A stretch of DNA of 64,000 nt from Cristatella mucedo (GCA_009760855.2 WPIO01000041.1:1180001-1244000), one strand, 5' to 3'; shown: positions 11,557 through 23,325, counted from the stretch's first letter. Translations and numbers: made by a program. The notes: a model not told the origin generated them from the sequence alone.

Positions 11557-12842
11557 TAATATCATGCTTGATAAACAACGTGAATAACATGATTAGAAGT
11601 GATATGCACAGGGCCAGCATGCAAGTGTGGTTAGTGGCAGCATGCACAGTGTCAGCATGCATAAGCACATGAAGGATGAATCATATGGACCCACTAAATG
11701 CTGTCATAAATAGTTGCGTCTTTAAGTTCTTTTTAAACGTGGTAAAGTCAAGGAATGTTGTGACGTAAGTCAAGAGGTAAGTTCCAGGCTTTAAGAGTAT
11801 ACGAGCTCAATGCCTGGTCTCCAAAAGATGTGAGGTTTTTACGAGGTATTGGTAAACAGATTCCGAAAAGCGGGTGTTACGATGCTTGGCCTGGTGGGGG
11901 CGGAGTAAATCTAAGAGATAGGCTAGAGGCAAAGAATGATGGGACCTACAAGTGAGCGACGAAACCTTGAAGTCGTGTGTTGCTTAACTAGGAGCCAGTG
12001 CAGATCGGCAAGAAGTGGTGTGATGTGGCAACTGCAATGCTATCGACAGACGAGCCTAGCTGCAGAGTTTTGCAACAGCTGTAAGTGCTTGAGTGCACAT
12101 GCCGTTAGGCCAGCAAGCAGTGAGTTACAGAAGTCAATACGGGATGTCACAAGTGCATGGACCAACTTAGATGTGGTATCTTTATCTAAACAAGCCCGAA
12201 TTTTAGTAATGTCATGTAGCTGAAAGTAGGCTGACTTGACTGTGTAGCTGATGTAGTGGTCTAACGAAAGGTCACTTTGTAACATGGCACATAGATTTCG
12301 TGCTGATTCAACAGGAGATATGGTGGCAGAGCCGATTTTAGGCGTCAGCCTTTCCAATTTCTGAATCACACTTGGTTTGCCCATAACTAGTAAGATAATT
12401 TTATCATCATTGATTATAGAAAAATTTGCTGCCATCCAAGTGGGGATGTCATCAACACATGCAGCAAGGGAGTGGAGAGAATTCGAGGTGATCGAAGGCT
12501 GGGAGCGATCAAAGCAAAGGTACAACTGAGTGTCATCCGCATAGAATTGAAAGCCTAGACCGTGCTTGGCAATTACATCGGCAAGAGGGAAAATATAAAC
12601 CCTGAAAAGTACCGGACCTAGCATGGGGCCCTGAGGTACCCCATATTTCAGAGATGCCCCGGATGATTTTGTCCATTCACATCAATACTCTGGAGTCTCC
12701 CACTGAGATAGGACCTGAATGATTGGAAAGCAATGCCAGCGATGCCCACACGAGAGAAGAGGCGCTCTAGAAGAACTTGGCGATCGATTGTACGAAAAGC
12801 TGCCGTAAGATCGAGCGAAAAAAAGCAGAGATACTCCACCAT
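11557..12842 (-). mobile_element. LINE-A with RT domain, minus half of an inverted pair
   Basis: Minus-strand frames 12648-12842 and 12040-12624 together cover an L2/CR1-type reverse transcriptase: a DLTAAFRTID motif (usual DLSAAFDTID), then GPVLFRVYIFPL, the catalytic box FYADDTQLYL with YADD, the NDDKI(I)LL block and the C-terminal NSAARLVCR. A frame break lies between the two frames near 12640. Endonuclease and ORF1 are absent, so the copy is 5'-truncated, and its 3' hairpin is missing at the junction with the plus-strand copy. Confidence 0.92.
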
Positions 12843-13113
12843 TTATATGAACAACATATTCAAACCCAAAATCCCGATACTCTATCTCACGTTATCTAAA
12901 TAGAAATACAATTTATTTACTGAAGAGTTGCAGGACGGTTATCCTTCGAAAAGGCTCATCAGAATCAAAGAACCATACAATCAGGCTCTCAAAATCGACC
13001 AAGCCTGAAGCTAAAACCTAGAATTCTCGCGGAGTATCTCAAAAACTTGTAATAAAAAATTTCTAGTTTGAACAGACACATTTGCCGAAAAATATTAGCC
13101 GATTTATTAGCCT

Positions 13114-13385
13114 CTTTCTGTATAGCGACAGAACAGCCCTAATGCTATCACCACAGATTTTAGTGGCAATAAATTATCGCCTACAGCAGTATTCGAACCC
13201 ACGACCTCCGAGCCCGGTCGATAAGATAAGCTATCTTACCTCGTGGACCACCACGGCTAAGAGCAGCAACGGCTGTCAACCGCCGGCTCTTGGGAATTAA
13301 GGACTGCACACTGAGGGATTCGAGCCCACGGAGCCCACGGGTCGTGGAGAGCGAACAGCTGACCTCTCGGGCCACCATGGCCAGA
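13114..13385 (-). mobile_element. SINE-A plus a second tRNA-like head (possible dimer)
   Basis: 13114-13258 read on the minus strand is a SINE-A copy: box-B-type GGTTCGAATAC, an ATAGCATTAGGGCT-type hairpin relic and TCGCTATACAGAA. Just upstream, 13308-13385 (minus) is a further tRNA-like segment with box-A-like TGGCCCGAGAGGTCAG and box-B-like GGCTCGAATCCC. The two heads lie in the same orientation about 50 bases apart, so the unit could be a dimeric SINE or two independent insertions. Confidence 0.6.
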
Positions 13386-13399
13386 GAGCAAGCGAGAAT

Positions 13400-14275
13400 G
13401 CGTGGTACGTACCTTTCCACGACATCAGAGTTAAGCCTTGCTGCCTTACAAGGCGTCGACGGTTTACTTTCTTTGGCTACTCGCTTCCTAGTTAAACCAG
13501 TGGCAGGACCAGGAGCTGACGGCACAGGCTTTCGGCCTTGTCAGCAGCTGCCCCTTTACATGCTCTCACCCTAGATTCATGTATTGGTGGTTAAGCATGC
13601 GGCCGTCAAAATCCGATGTCATGATGCTCTCCATTGGCTGCTTGTTCATTGGTTCTCTTCTTGTTCCAGACCTGAATGCGATGAGCAAAGTACAGTTACG
13701 GCTGACTAAGCAATCGTTGACCTGCAAATTTCAAATGACTAAGACCTCGATGAGAAAGCAACACCCGTGACACGGCAGATGTCGGGAAATATAGAGCTTA
13801 CACAAACGGACGACTGGCTTAAAAACCAGCGGCACGCTGGCACACAGCTGACGTACTCGCAATACCGGTCAGCCACGTTCCAACGATGAGATGATCAAAC
13901 GTGATCCTTTGGTCCGTGCATCGGATCGCTCGCACATGATACGACAGATTGGTATAGGATCATTTGAGCTTCATAAGACACATTGTGGTCACAGAACTGC
14001 TTAGCAAGCGATTACGAAGACGTTTATAATCCATGGTTCCAATCTTTGATCCTAGTCCATCGCCGCCTCAGCAGCGGCCATCAGCCGCCTGCAGCCAGAT
14101 GCATTGACCTGTAGCATCAATGAAACCAACCGACTATTTCCAAAGGTTGAGCCTCATGCTATAAGACTAGTACACCCAAAGTACGACTACTGCTAATCTG
14201 TAATCATTAAATCTAATCAGTAACAAACGTTATTATTATTTATCCGAGTTTCGATGGCTTTCTATAACAGCAAAT
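13400..14275. other. Unassigned stretch
   Basis: No gene, RNA or known element was recognised. Short open frames on both strands have no domain features. Confidence 0.5.
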
Positions 14276-14276
14276 A

Positions 14277-14413
14277 TGCTCCGAGTTGGTTTGGTCCACC
14301 GGTTAAGGTGCTCGCCCCGACCAAGGTCTGGTTGAGGTCGTGGGCTCGAGTCGCGAGGCATTAATGAGGCGCCCGAATACAGATTAAGTTCTCTTGGGGC
14401 GCTATACAAGTTA
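14277..14413 (+). mobile_element. SINE-B (tRNA-derived)
   Basis: The head GGTTTGGTCCACCGGTTAAG is a box-A region and GGGCTCGAGTC is the box-B region. The tail GCGCCCGAATACAGATT, AGTTCTCTTGGGGCGCTATA is the hairpin shared with LINE-A. The target flank is AT-rich. Pol III transcription is expected from the boxes. Confidence 0.9.
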
Positions 14414-15064
14414 ATTATTTTTTTCAAGTTTTTCTTATGCCAGCTTCATTTCATGCTCTGTTATTACAAATTTTCTTTCACTATTTACTCTTTATCCGTC
14501 ATCCGGAAAGACTAGTGGCGGGGCAAAGCTAAATAAGATAAGATTTGTTTCTCTCGCAGTCGCCATTTCCCAATCCATGTAAATTTGGCATCAACCCATG
14601 CAAGCAACCTGTCTTCGATGCTGCTCTGAGCAAGATGGAGTTAGCAAACGTAACTGCGAATCGCCGACGCGCTTACGCGGTCGATGAGCCAATGGAACAC
14701 CGGTTTGAGCGAATCTGTCAGCCAGGGACCTGCCAAGTACGATAGCAGACCCAGGATTCTCGTGACTTCCTGTCAAAAGAATGCTACCCCGGAATACATG
14801 GGTTGATAGCGTCGCTGACTATTCGAAAGCTCAACGGCAAGCTCAAGCCCCATACACATGCATGCATCGCCTTGACATGGGTCAACAAGATCGTGCTAAC
14901 AGCAGCACTGCTTTGCGGCAGCCGCTATGTGCTACTGATACTAGCATGCAAAGAACATGTGCACGCACTTTTGATTGAATGACCTTCGTACGTAGCAGTA
15001 CACAGCAGCGAATGCAATCGATTCGAGCTCGTTTGGATGTTGAGCCGGGAAGACACCGGGACCG

Positions 15065-15148
15065 CCAAACAGGAACAACCAAACAAGAGCCACCAAACAG
15101 GAACTGCCAAACAGGAACTGCCCAACAGGAACTGCCAAACAGGAACTT
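15065..15148. repeat. 14-bp minisatellite, 6 units
   Basis: Six consecutive 14-base units of the type CCAAACAGGAACTG occupy exactly 84 bases. The first two units are diverged and the last four nearly identical. The unit length is not a multiple of three, so the plus-strand frames through it are incidental. Confidence 0.92.
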
Positions 15149-15418
15149 CTTTTCGCCCCCCCCCCAGGCAGTGGGGCGGGTCAATGACCAACGGTCAAGG
15201 ACACGTGACCAATAGCTGGGGCGGTATAATATAGAGGAGTACGCTGCATGTTGTGAAAGAATACTTCATTTCTGCGCTCGTTGATAAACTTTGCCCAATT
15301 TAATTGGCGTGAGTGAGATAGGTCATTTAATAAGCGGGATTCACCTCGATCTCAAGTATCTATGGCGGTCTCTTTCCCAGGAGGCTTACGAGCTACCCTT
15401 CTGCATAGATATATAATT

Positions 15419-15547
15419 CTCTTGTATAGCAGCCTAAGAGAGCTGAATCTCTATTCAGGCGCTTCACATTTGCCATGGGGCTCGAGCCCACGACCTCAGC
15501 CAGACCTTGGTCGAGGCGAGCACCTTAACCCCTGGGCCAAACCAGCA
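15419..15547 (-). mobile_element. SINE-B copy
   Basis: On the minus strand the head reads GGTTTGGCCCAGGGGTTAAG, followed by GGTCGTGGGCTCGAGCCCC (box B) and a tail GAAGCGCCTGAATAGAGATT then CAGCTCTCTTAGGCTGCTAT. The second hairpin arm has mutated, so the stem is weakened. Confidence 0.9.
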
Positions 15548-16099
15548 AAGTGTAGGCAGCCCTGGTACGATGTGACCGTCGGGCGCCCTCTCAGCCGTGA
15601 TGTTCTAGAGCCTGTGGGTCTGATGTTTGGCTGCAGGCGCTGAGTAGGGCTGCTTAAGACATCGCCTGTCCCTTCAATCTTTGCAGTTGCGACCAGGACA
15701 CTGGTTAACTGAAAATGAAACCATTTCCGATCCAAAAATTTAAAATGTTGCATATTGCGATTCGCATTTAGTCGCAGAGCACAGGGCGATGAATCAAAAT
15801 TAGCACATATTTACTCTGAAGTCATACTCAAACTACCACTGCTCACAAGAGTTCAGGATTGATTATTTCTAGATTTGTGGCCATACAGAAAATCACTTTC
15901 TTGAACAAGTCCCCTTAACAGTCCCCGGTCCTGATTCTGCTATACTATTATTGGTGGTGACTCTCCAACTTCAGTATATCTTGGTGAAAGTGCTTGCTCG
16001 CCCTGCTCTTTTGAGTAAGCTCCCATGTTCTCCTTGAATTTGTCAAGATGAGCATCGAGCAGTGTATGGACTTTGAATGGAACATTGGCCATCCGATTT

Positions 16100-16173
16100 T
16101 GGCGTAAAGCGCCTAAAAAGAGATTGAGTTCCCCGAGGGCACCATAACAAATGTTTTGTTGTTATTATTATTA
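16100..16173 (+). mobile_element. Solo LINE-A tail
   Basis: TAAAGCGCCTAAAAAGAGAT, TGAGTTCCCCGAGGGC and a TTATTATTATTAT tail form the extreme 3' end of LINE-A. Only the last ~75 bases inserted, typical of severe 5' truncation. Confidence 0.85.
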
Positions 16174-16179
16174 TATTTA

Positions 16180-16425
16180 TAGGAAAACCGAAACCTGGAA
16201 TTTATTCTATATTTTTTTTACAAATTATATATATATATATATATTTATAAATTATATATTATATTGTAAATAAATAAATAAATACATAAATATAAATTAT
16301 AATATCAATTAATATATTATAATTTCTTGTATATATTCTTATATTTCTTGTATATAAAAATTATAATATATTACAATATATATATATATATATATTATAA
16401 ATAAATAATAATAATAAATGAAAAC
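16180..16425. repeat. AT-rich low-complexity tract
   Basis: Runs of TATATA, AAATAAAT and TATTATAA make this stretch almost entirely A/T. It directly follows the LINE-A tail, so some of it may be an expanded tail. Confidence 0.85.
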
Positions 16426-16618
16426 CTGAACCAGCTGCTCATAGCTTTCAGCCTAACTATTTCAGAACGTTTTGACCAGTGCAGCGAAAATGTTCCAAGC
16501 AGCCTCCTCTGTCGTGTTCAGCTTCTTGGCGAATTCGTCGCACTATGAGCTTAGCTGTATTTGCTATGACGAAGATACCAGCTTTGACCTTTGCCTCTGG
16601 CAGCTGTGGTCAGACATC

Positions 16619-16750
16619 TTATAATAATAATGCACTCGATAAAGCGCCCTCAGAGAGCTCAATCTCTTTCTGGGCGCTTTACATTTGCTGCAAAAGGAAA
16701 ACGCGATTGAATGCTGAGTAATATCGCGCTTGATAGACAAACAGCGTGAA
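16619..16750 (-). mobile_element. LINE-A 3' end
   Basis: The plus strand shows ATAATAATGCACTCGATAAA, GCGCCCTCAGAGAG and CTCAATCTCTTTCTGGGCGC, then TTACATTTGCTGCAAAAGG. This is the reverse complement of the LINE-A terminal hairpin and tail, with a little 3' untranslated region behind it. Confidence 0.88.
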
Positions 16751-17627
16751 CAGCACGGTGAGCATCTTGGAGCTGCGACCTGAGAGCTGCGGATCTAAAG
16801 CTTTGGCGCTTTGGTGCTCGACGAGGCCAATCTCAATGCGTCTCGTCTTTTCTGTGGCCGTTTCTTCTTATTTCTATTTAGTGTGCCTTTGTGTCCTGGC
16901 TGTCCCATTGGAAAACGAAATCGTAGACTCCGTGAAACTCGAACCTCGAAGGCCCAGCGTGAATGACTCGGTTTTAGAGTCTCTCCAACGACCTCACAGC
17001 CATCAAGTCTCGATACTTCAAGGCACTCAGCAGCATACTGAAATAGGTGTAGTCCTCTTTCAAGTGGATAGTGAGCAAAAGGGAAGACGAGTACCTGTTC
17101 CCGTTTATGGCGAAGCGCGGCTTTGAGGCTCCTGAATGAACCTAGGGGGCATCGAGGCAGCAATTTGCACCCGCGATTGACTGAAGTGATCGAGAGTTCG
17201 TGAAGCTACCGATCGTCTGAAGTGATCGCCCGCGAAACGATCTACCTCGACCAGTCTGAGTGCGTAGCTAAGGCTCTATCGCGAGTCTCCAGTGAATTAG
17301 GGTCGCAGGCCATGGCATCTCCGATGGTTACAGACCTTTGCCAACTACTTGGGCTTGCTTGGATAAGTCACCCCAGCTAAGCTGGTCCATGCAGCTGTAG
17401 TCCATCCCGACTAGACTTGTGCTACTCAGTGCTTTTACGTAATCATACAAGTGCGATCGCACACTTACAGTTTGCACACCACCCTTCCTATCGCAGACAC
17501 AAGTGGATATCGGCTGACCAGCTAAACCTATACAATAAACAAGTTCAGCTGATTTAACAGCAGCACTGTGTAGCAGCAGAGAAGCCTTTAAGGGCTCTCG
17601 ACACGGCTCGAAGCAGGCGTTTCCCTT
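16751..17627. other. Unassigned stretch
   Basis: Nothing recognised. The overlapping frames at 16746-17126 (plus) and 16795-17163 (minus) have no family signature; the plus frame has one hydrophobic run, which alone is not evidence of a gene. Confidence 0.45.
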
Positions 17628-17722
17628 CGTTTGCTGCAAATGTAAAGCGCCTAGAAAGAGATCGAGTTCTCCGAGGGCGCTTTATCAAGTGCATTATTAT
17701 TATTATTATTATTATCATTATA
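17628..17722 (+). mobile_element. LINE-A 3' end with (ATT)n tail
   Basis: TTTGCTGCAAATGTAAAGCG is followed by CCTAGAAAGAGATCGAGTTC, TCCGAGGGCGCTTTATCAAG and a clean TTATTATTATTATTATTATT tail. Both hairpin arms are intact (AAAGCGCC with GGGCGCTTT). Confidence 0.93.
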
Positions 17723-17734
17723 GAGAATCAAAGC

Positions 17735-18300
17735 TTTTGATTCAAATGGATGGAAAGCTGTGTTCCGCAGTAGACAACCACTTTTCGTGGCATAGCTCAT
17801 TGGTTTTCTCATGCTATGACCTCCGATGGCCAGGTTAGCCAGCCTCCCTGCGTAATGGAGCTGCAATACAGCTGCCGTGTCCGTAATAGGCGTCGTGCAA
17901 CTGCTGCTTTGATTCAACGTAGTATAACACAATCTTCCGAGCTTGCCTTTAAGAATTCACGCAACAGCTTCGTGCGCATTTTAATGACAATGGCTCGGCC
18001 CAGCCAGCCCGGATACATGTTCGAACAGCGTCGCAGCAGCTTTGTTCGCAAGTAAGCTTTGATGAACTGCGGTTGTGATTCCACTTAAAAGAAAACAGTC
18101 CTCTGGTTTTACACAGTAAATGCCTTGAGATTGCAAATGTCCATTCTAGTTCTATGGCCTCCCATGGCCCGGGCCAGCAAGCCTACCTAAATATTTCAAC
18201 TGCGATACAGCTGCAATCTCCACGATAGGGCGTGGCACAACACGTAGTTTTGATTTCGCATAGTAGAATGAATTATTACGAGTGCCCAAGACAGCCAACA
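17735..18300 (+). repeat. Tandem repeat family S2, about three units
   Basis: Degenerate units repeat the order GGCATAGCTCATTGG, TATGACCTCCGATGGCC, AGCCAGCCTCCCTGCG, TGCAATACAGCTGCCGT, AATAGGCGTCGTGCAACTG. The spacing is about 170 bases, and a perfect TGGCCCGGGCCA lies at 18165-18176. The same unit recurs in the palindromic array at 31430-33000. Frames through it are not coding. Confidence 0.7.
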
Positions 18301-18905
18301 AGTTCAACCAGGCCAGGCGAGGCCAGAAGGTTGCTTACCGTAGTCCTGGTGCTTCTTGTGCCTTGATCTTTCGCGAAGCCCAAAAATATGCTTTTGAGTT
18401 GGTTGAGGGCAGTTACAAAATTACGTTGAGAAGGTACATGAGCCGGTTCGGCTAATACATCGAAGAAGAGACGATATCCGCTGCCGTGTTCAAAAAGTGT
18501 GCCACGGAAGATTGGGGATTTGAGCTTGGCATTATACCCGTGAAAATAGCATCAAACTTATTTTAGTAAAGGTCTCCGTAGATTACAAACTATAGCATAT
18601 TAAATATAGCTTACAACATGTGAATAATATATAATAATAATAGAATAATTACATAGCTTATAGCATGCGAAATATTATTGCTTATTGCACATGCTGAAAG
18701 TCTGCTTATATGTCTGCTTATATATTATATATCTGCATATCTATCGGCCACTGATATAACCAAAACCCGCTCGTCTGTGAGTTCACATAATTTCAGCCAT
18801 GACGGAAATGTTTGAAATTGACACGATGTGCTGACTTCCATCCGGTAGCCGCTGTTCCTGACGGTGTGCAATTAGGTCAGCTGTGCTTACTTACTACGTA
18901 AAAAA
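18301..18905. other. Unassigned, partly AT-rich
   Basis: No gene recognised. 18580-18760 is AT-rich with repeated ATAGCTTATA and TCTGCTTATAT words. Confidence 0.5.
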
Positions 18906-18907
18906 AA

Positions 18908-19080
18908 ATCCTAGCTGATTAAACAGCCTCTTTTTGTATAGCGACAGAAGAGCCTTTACGGCTATCACCACCGCTTGCAGTGGCGATAAAGGATCGCCCC
19001 CCGCAGGAATCGAACCCACGACCTCGGGACCGAGGTCGTGAAAGCAACCGCCTTACCTAGTGTGCCATCACGGCTCACCA
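18908..19080 (-). mobile_element. SINE-A, well preserved
   Basis: On the minus strand the copy runs from GTGAGCCGTGATGGCACACT through box-B-like GGGTTCGATTCC, GGCGATCCTTTATCGCC, CACTGCAAGCGGTGGTGATA, GCCGTAAAGGCTC and TCGCTATACAAAAAGAGGCT to a T-rich tail (AAAAAAAA on the plus strand at 18900). It is nearly colinear with 50501-50675. The flanking gene context is empty. Confidence 0.93.
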
Positions 19081-19099
19081 GTACAGCCGGTAGCTTCCG

Positions 19100-19975
19100 T
19101 GCAGACACCATTTAACTCGAGTACCATTTAACTCGAGTATGCTTCGGGAGCGAATGAAAAAGTACGCCGAATACCGACATGTTTTTTCAAGATATTATCC
19201 GCGCGTCAGCCAAAATTCGAGATTATGTGCTGTGTAAGGAAAACTCTTAGCTCAGGGCCAGCGGCTGCTAAGAGTGGAGGGTGACATTTTTTGCAAGTCC
19301 CGAGTGATGTCTAGTGCCGATTCCAATTTCATGCCGGGTTCCCTACATTCGGATGCAAATTCGCTATTTCTACGATTCCCAAGAGCGGAACATTCTCCTT
19401 TCCAGCCCGGCAGTTAAATAACGCTGGCCACTGGGATTTTTGACTGATAAGGTTGCTAATTATTGGGTGGATGCAATAAATTATGCACACACATATATAT
19501 ATATATATATTTATTATTTATTATTTATTTATTCGGACGACTTGAAGGTGCTAGATAGAGTTAGAGGAGAAAGGCTGAAATTAATATCTAAATCGTGTTC
19601 GCCGACTTTCGCCCTTTTCGCCTTTGCCTCGCTTTCAAGTTTGTTGGCCCGGCATTTACGCGGACGCGCCGACGGCTGTCGGTTGTGCGGTGAACGCTCG
19701 CGCGAACATGCTGCCTTAATAGAGTCCAGTACGTACTTGGCTGTTCCTGCCGTAGTCAGATTTAACACCGGAGTCTGACGATCCTGTGCGTCCAAGCGCC
19801 ACGCTGGCTCGCTCGGATCTGTCTGGGAGCGAACCAGCGGGCCTGCGCTTGGCGTCACGCCCGGGTCGTAGGGCGGCCGTCTCGCAACGGAACGCCGCTC
19901 GCTGCTCCGCCCTGGCTTGCCGGAGTAACCGCACGCAGCGTGACGTTCGCTGGGGCAACTGGCGGCGGAGCAACT
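19100..19975. other. Unassigned; frame of 231 residues on minus strand not recognised
   Basis: The minus-strand frame at 19529-20224 overlaps the pogo-like terminal repeat at its start, so it may read through an old DNA transposon. Its C-terminal half is rich in R, K and S and lacks a visible transposase motif such as a spaced DDE/D triad. I do not call a gene here. A short (AT)n lies at 19492-19512. Confidence 0.4.
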
Positions 19976-19979
19976 GAAG

Positions 19980-20095
19980 CTGGCTCGTAACGCGAATTTT
20001 AGCTCGCAACTCGGCGGAGCGAAAAATCGGCCGAGAGACAGCTCGAATCTCGAAGCGCTCGTACGTCGAGACACTCGTAAGCCGAGGTACCGCTG
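19980..20095 (-). mobile_element. Pogo/Tigger-like transposon end
   Basis: Read on the minus strand from 20095 the sequence begins CAGCGGTACCTCGGCTTACG and continues AGTGTCTCGACGTACGAGCG. This is the style of terminal inverted repeat found in Tigger/pogo relatives of the Tc1/mariner superfamily. A TA dinucleotide (20096-20097) lies immediately outside, as expected for TA target duplication. The opposite end is not found, so this is a remnant. Confidence 0.6.
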
Positions 20096-20214
20096 TACAT
20101 GTAATGTACATGCTACCAATATCTGCCTACGGATTGATCTGACCAAGCTAGGATGCCGACGTTTCAATAAACCCCAAGCCATGTCTGAAGCTACACAAAG
20201 CAATTTAATATTGC

Positions 20215-20350
20215 ATTGACACATATGTATATATATTATATGTATAATTTATATATTTTATAAATATTATATGTACAATATATATTATTCTTATTATTAT
20301 ATATGTATACTGTAATATTAAAGTATAACATTATTTTAATATTCATATAA
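20215..20350. repeat. AT-rich low-complexity tract
   Basis: Nearly pure A/T with TATATTATATGTATA words. Confidence 0.85.
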
Positions 20351-20439
20351 GCTATTTAACGAGAGAGCTAGTCTTCTTGAAAAGTCGCGACCAGTCGCGA
20401 ACGGAGGGAAAAGTGAAACGTCACGACAAGAACATAGTA

Positions 20440-21261
20440 GCCTACTATGTTCGGTGCGCAATCGTTGGCTAAAAAACCACGCGCACCCCTCGCGCGCGAT
20501 GCAGTCGGAGGATGTTTGAATTTACGAAACTTGAAACCTTGGCTGATTAGTCCGACGCTAGGTAGCAATACATTTCAAAGCGGTAGTGGCGATGAGCTCG
20601 TTGAGCCACGCCCACGCCGCAGCGTTGGCGAAGCGGGCGGCGCGAGTGCCCGCTTCGAGGCCAAGGAACTTGAACTAGGAAGTTCTGTATTTGCAGGCTG
20701 CCTGAACGCAAATAGCCGAAAGTTTGCCGCGCGTAAATAGCGGCGCCGATTGACCTTGAAAGCTGGCGAAAGGGCACCGAGAAAGGGGCACCGCCCCTCT
20801 ACTCAAGTGGCGGCAGCGCAGCCTGCGTCGACAGAGGGCGTCCCCTATCGCGAGCTTTTTAGCTCAGCTCGGCTCGCGTCGCGTCGGGCTGCAACAGAGC
20901 CGGAAACAAGACCCGTGGTGAGCTTCTATTGTGCCACCAAAACGCCGCGAAGCCGCACTGAGCAAGCAGCGACGAGGGCGTGCCGCCAGAGGAAGCCTTA
21001 GCTCGCTAGTGAGCCGCCGTTCAGTCTCCCGACCGATCGTCCAGGGCCCGGACCGCCGCCGCCGCCGCTGCGGGTCTCCAGCTGCAGCGGCCGTGCGCGC
21101 CCGGCGGAGCGGAGGACAGCCGCGCGCCTGCGCGGGCGAATACGAGCCGTCGCGGCGCCGGCCCCCTCGTCATTGTGCAGCCGCCGCGCCGCGCCGCGCC
21201 GCGCCGCGCCGCGCCGCAGCGCTCACCCGCCACCGGACGAAAGCCGCAGCCTCGTTCTAGC
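20440..21261 (+). promoter_or_regulatory. CpG-rich 5' flank of the plus-strand fucosyltransferase
   Basis: CG dinucleotides become dense from about 20440 and very dense from 20900. The last 100 bases carry a (GCCGC)n-like run at 21180-21225. No clear TATA box is visible, which would fit a CpG-type promoter. Placing promoter and 5' untranslated region here rests on position only. Confidence 0.4.
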
Positions 21262-22391
21262 ATGCCGGCAGCGTCCGTCAGAGCGATGGCCACCTCGGCC
21301 GCCGCCTGCTGCGGCCGGCTCGCCGGGAGAGCGCGAGCGGTCGCGGCGCTCTCCGTGGCGGCTGCGGTGGCCGCCGCCGCCTGCCTTGGCCTCTACGCAG
21401 GCGGCGGCGTGAGCGCCGACGGTCGGGCCTATCCGGCCTGCCGCTCGCCCGCGTCGAGCTGCTGGCCTGCGCGCTCGGCGAGCGTGGCGGTAGCAGCGCG
21501 GCGGCGGCGGGTTTCGCCGTTCGGCCGTCCACCGCAGACCGGCCGCCCGTCGTGTATGCCTTCCTCGCGGACCCGCGCTCACGTCTCGGCAACAAGATGT
21601 TCCAGTACGGCGCCGGCGCGCTGGGACTGGCCGCTCGGCACAGCCGGTCGTCGCTGGTGCTGCTCGCTTTGGGCAAGGTCGCGCCGAAGCTGCTCGCCGG
21701 CGTGCGTGCTGCATTCAAGATGTCCGCCTGGCCCGTAGTGGGCGCGCTGCCCGACGGCACGGCGACGCTCCGCGAGGGCTCGTTCGCCCGCTACGACCCG
21801 AGCCTGGAGAACGACACAGCGTACGCCGCGTCCGTCGCCGTCGACGGCTACCTCCAGTCGTGGAAATACTTTCGGCCGATCGCCGACCGGATACGGCGCG
21901 AGTTCGAGCTCACCTCGAAATTCGCAGCCGCGACTGCGTCGTTCTATCGCAGTTCCGGCCTGCTCGGCCGCCTGACGGTGGGCGTGCACGTTCGCAGGGG
22001 CGACCTGCTCGAAAAGGGCTCGCTCTACGCAGTGGCGCCGGCCGCCTTCCTGAGGACGGCGGTGCAGTTTTATCTGTCAAAGTACGGCTCGGCGAATCTG
22101 TCGTTCGTATTCGCTTCCGACGACTCTCCTTGGGTAAGAGGCGTCGTGAAGGATCACCTGCCGGCCACCGTCAGCACCCGCTTCCTCAATTTCGACGCCA
22201 GCACCGACCTGGCCGTCTTGAGCCGCTGCAATCACAGCATCGTCACCAGCGGCACGTTCGGATGGTGGGCGGCCTGGCTCGCCGGAGGTGACGTGGTCTA
22301 CTACCGGGACTTCATCAACGCGTCGTCGCCGCTGTACGCGCAGTTTTCCGAGGCCGACTATTATCCGCACGCATGGATCGGTATGTCGTAG
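21262..22391 (+). CDS. GT11 alpha-1,2-fucosyltransferase-like, anchor and catalytic domain in different frames
   Basis: GT11 enzymes transfer fucose from GDP-fucose to a terminal galactose in the Golgi. ATG at 21262 or 21286 (better context, GAGCGATGG) opens a frame with a short basic tail and an alanine/valine-rich membrane anchor up to the GGG segment near 21408. The catalytic domain lies in another frame, open from upstream of 21440 to the TAG at 22391. It contains RPPVVYAF, LGNKMFQY, VHVRRGD (GDP-fucose binding, about 21984-22004), FASDD, NHS and SGTFGWWAAWLAGG. In the minus-strand paralog the same parts lie in one frame, so one base is missing or a very short intron intervenes between about 21400 and 21480. 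GTGAGC at 21409 could be a donor; an AG at 21481-21482 would give a 74-base intron of the right phase. Otherwise it is a recent pseudogene or a sequencing error in a GC-rich run. The catalytic part has no internal stop. Confidence 0.88.
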
Positions 22392-22843
22392 CATGCGTGG
22401 AGCTTGCCGTGCCACGTGCGACGGCACCTGACATCAGGGGACGTCAGGTCCATTCGCGAGGCTTCCGCCGATGACAGCCGGTGCCGAAAGCGAGCTAAGC
22501 AAGCGCTCTCTGTGGCTACCGGCTCCAGCCGGAAGCTCTTCTTTTGCAACCCTGCAACTTCTATTATTATTGACTTGCCGAAGCCGCATTTAAATGAAAC
22601 GGACGGTATCGTTTCAGCGAGCTTGTCCGGCACGAGTTGAGAGCAGGCTCTAATAGCGGCTGGACTCCGAAGCTCGACTGCGAGTGCGAAAGCCTACACA
22701 GTGCCTCGCTTTGTAGCCAGCTTGGCCATTGACGAGCGTGCTTGGAAACATACCAGTCTACGTACAAGTGAACCGCTCAAGTCTCGTTTCTTCTCAGACG
22801 CGAAGCAGAGGCCACCTTGTGGAGCAAGCTCGAGAGCTCGAGA
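22392..22843. other. 3' flank of the fucosyltransferase, unassigned
   Basis: No AATAAA is evident close to the stop. Nothing else was recognised up to the (GA)n tract. Confidence 0.4.

Positions 22844-23325
<482 letters not shown>

Noticed and set aside
19529-20224. 231-residue minus-strand frame as a gene
   Set aside because: It crosses a pogo-like terminal repeat, lies in CG-rich DNA and shows no transposase or other domain.
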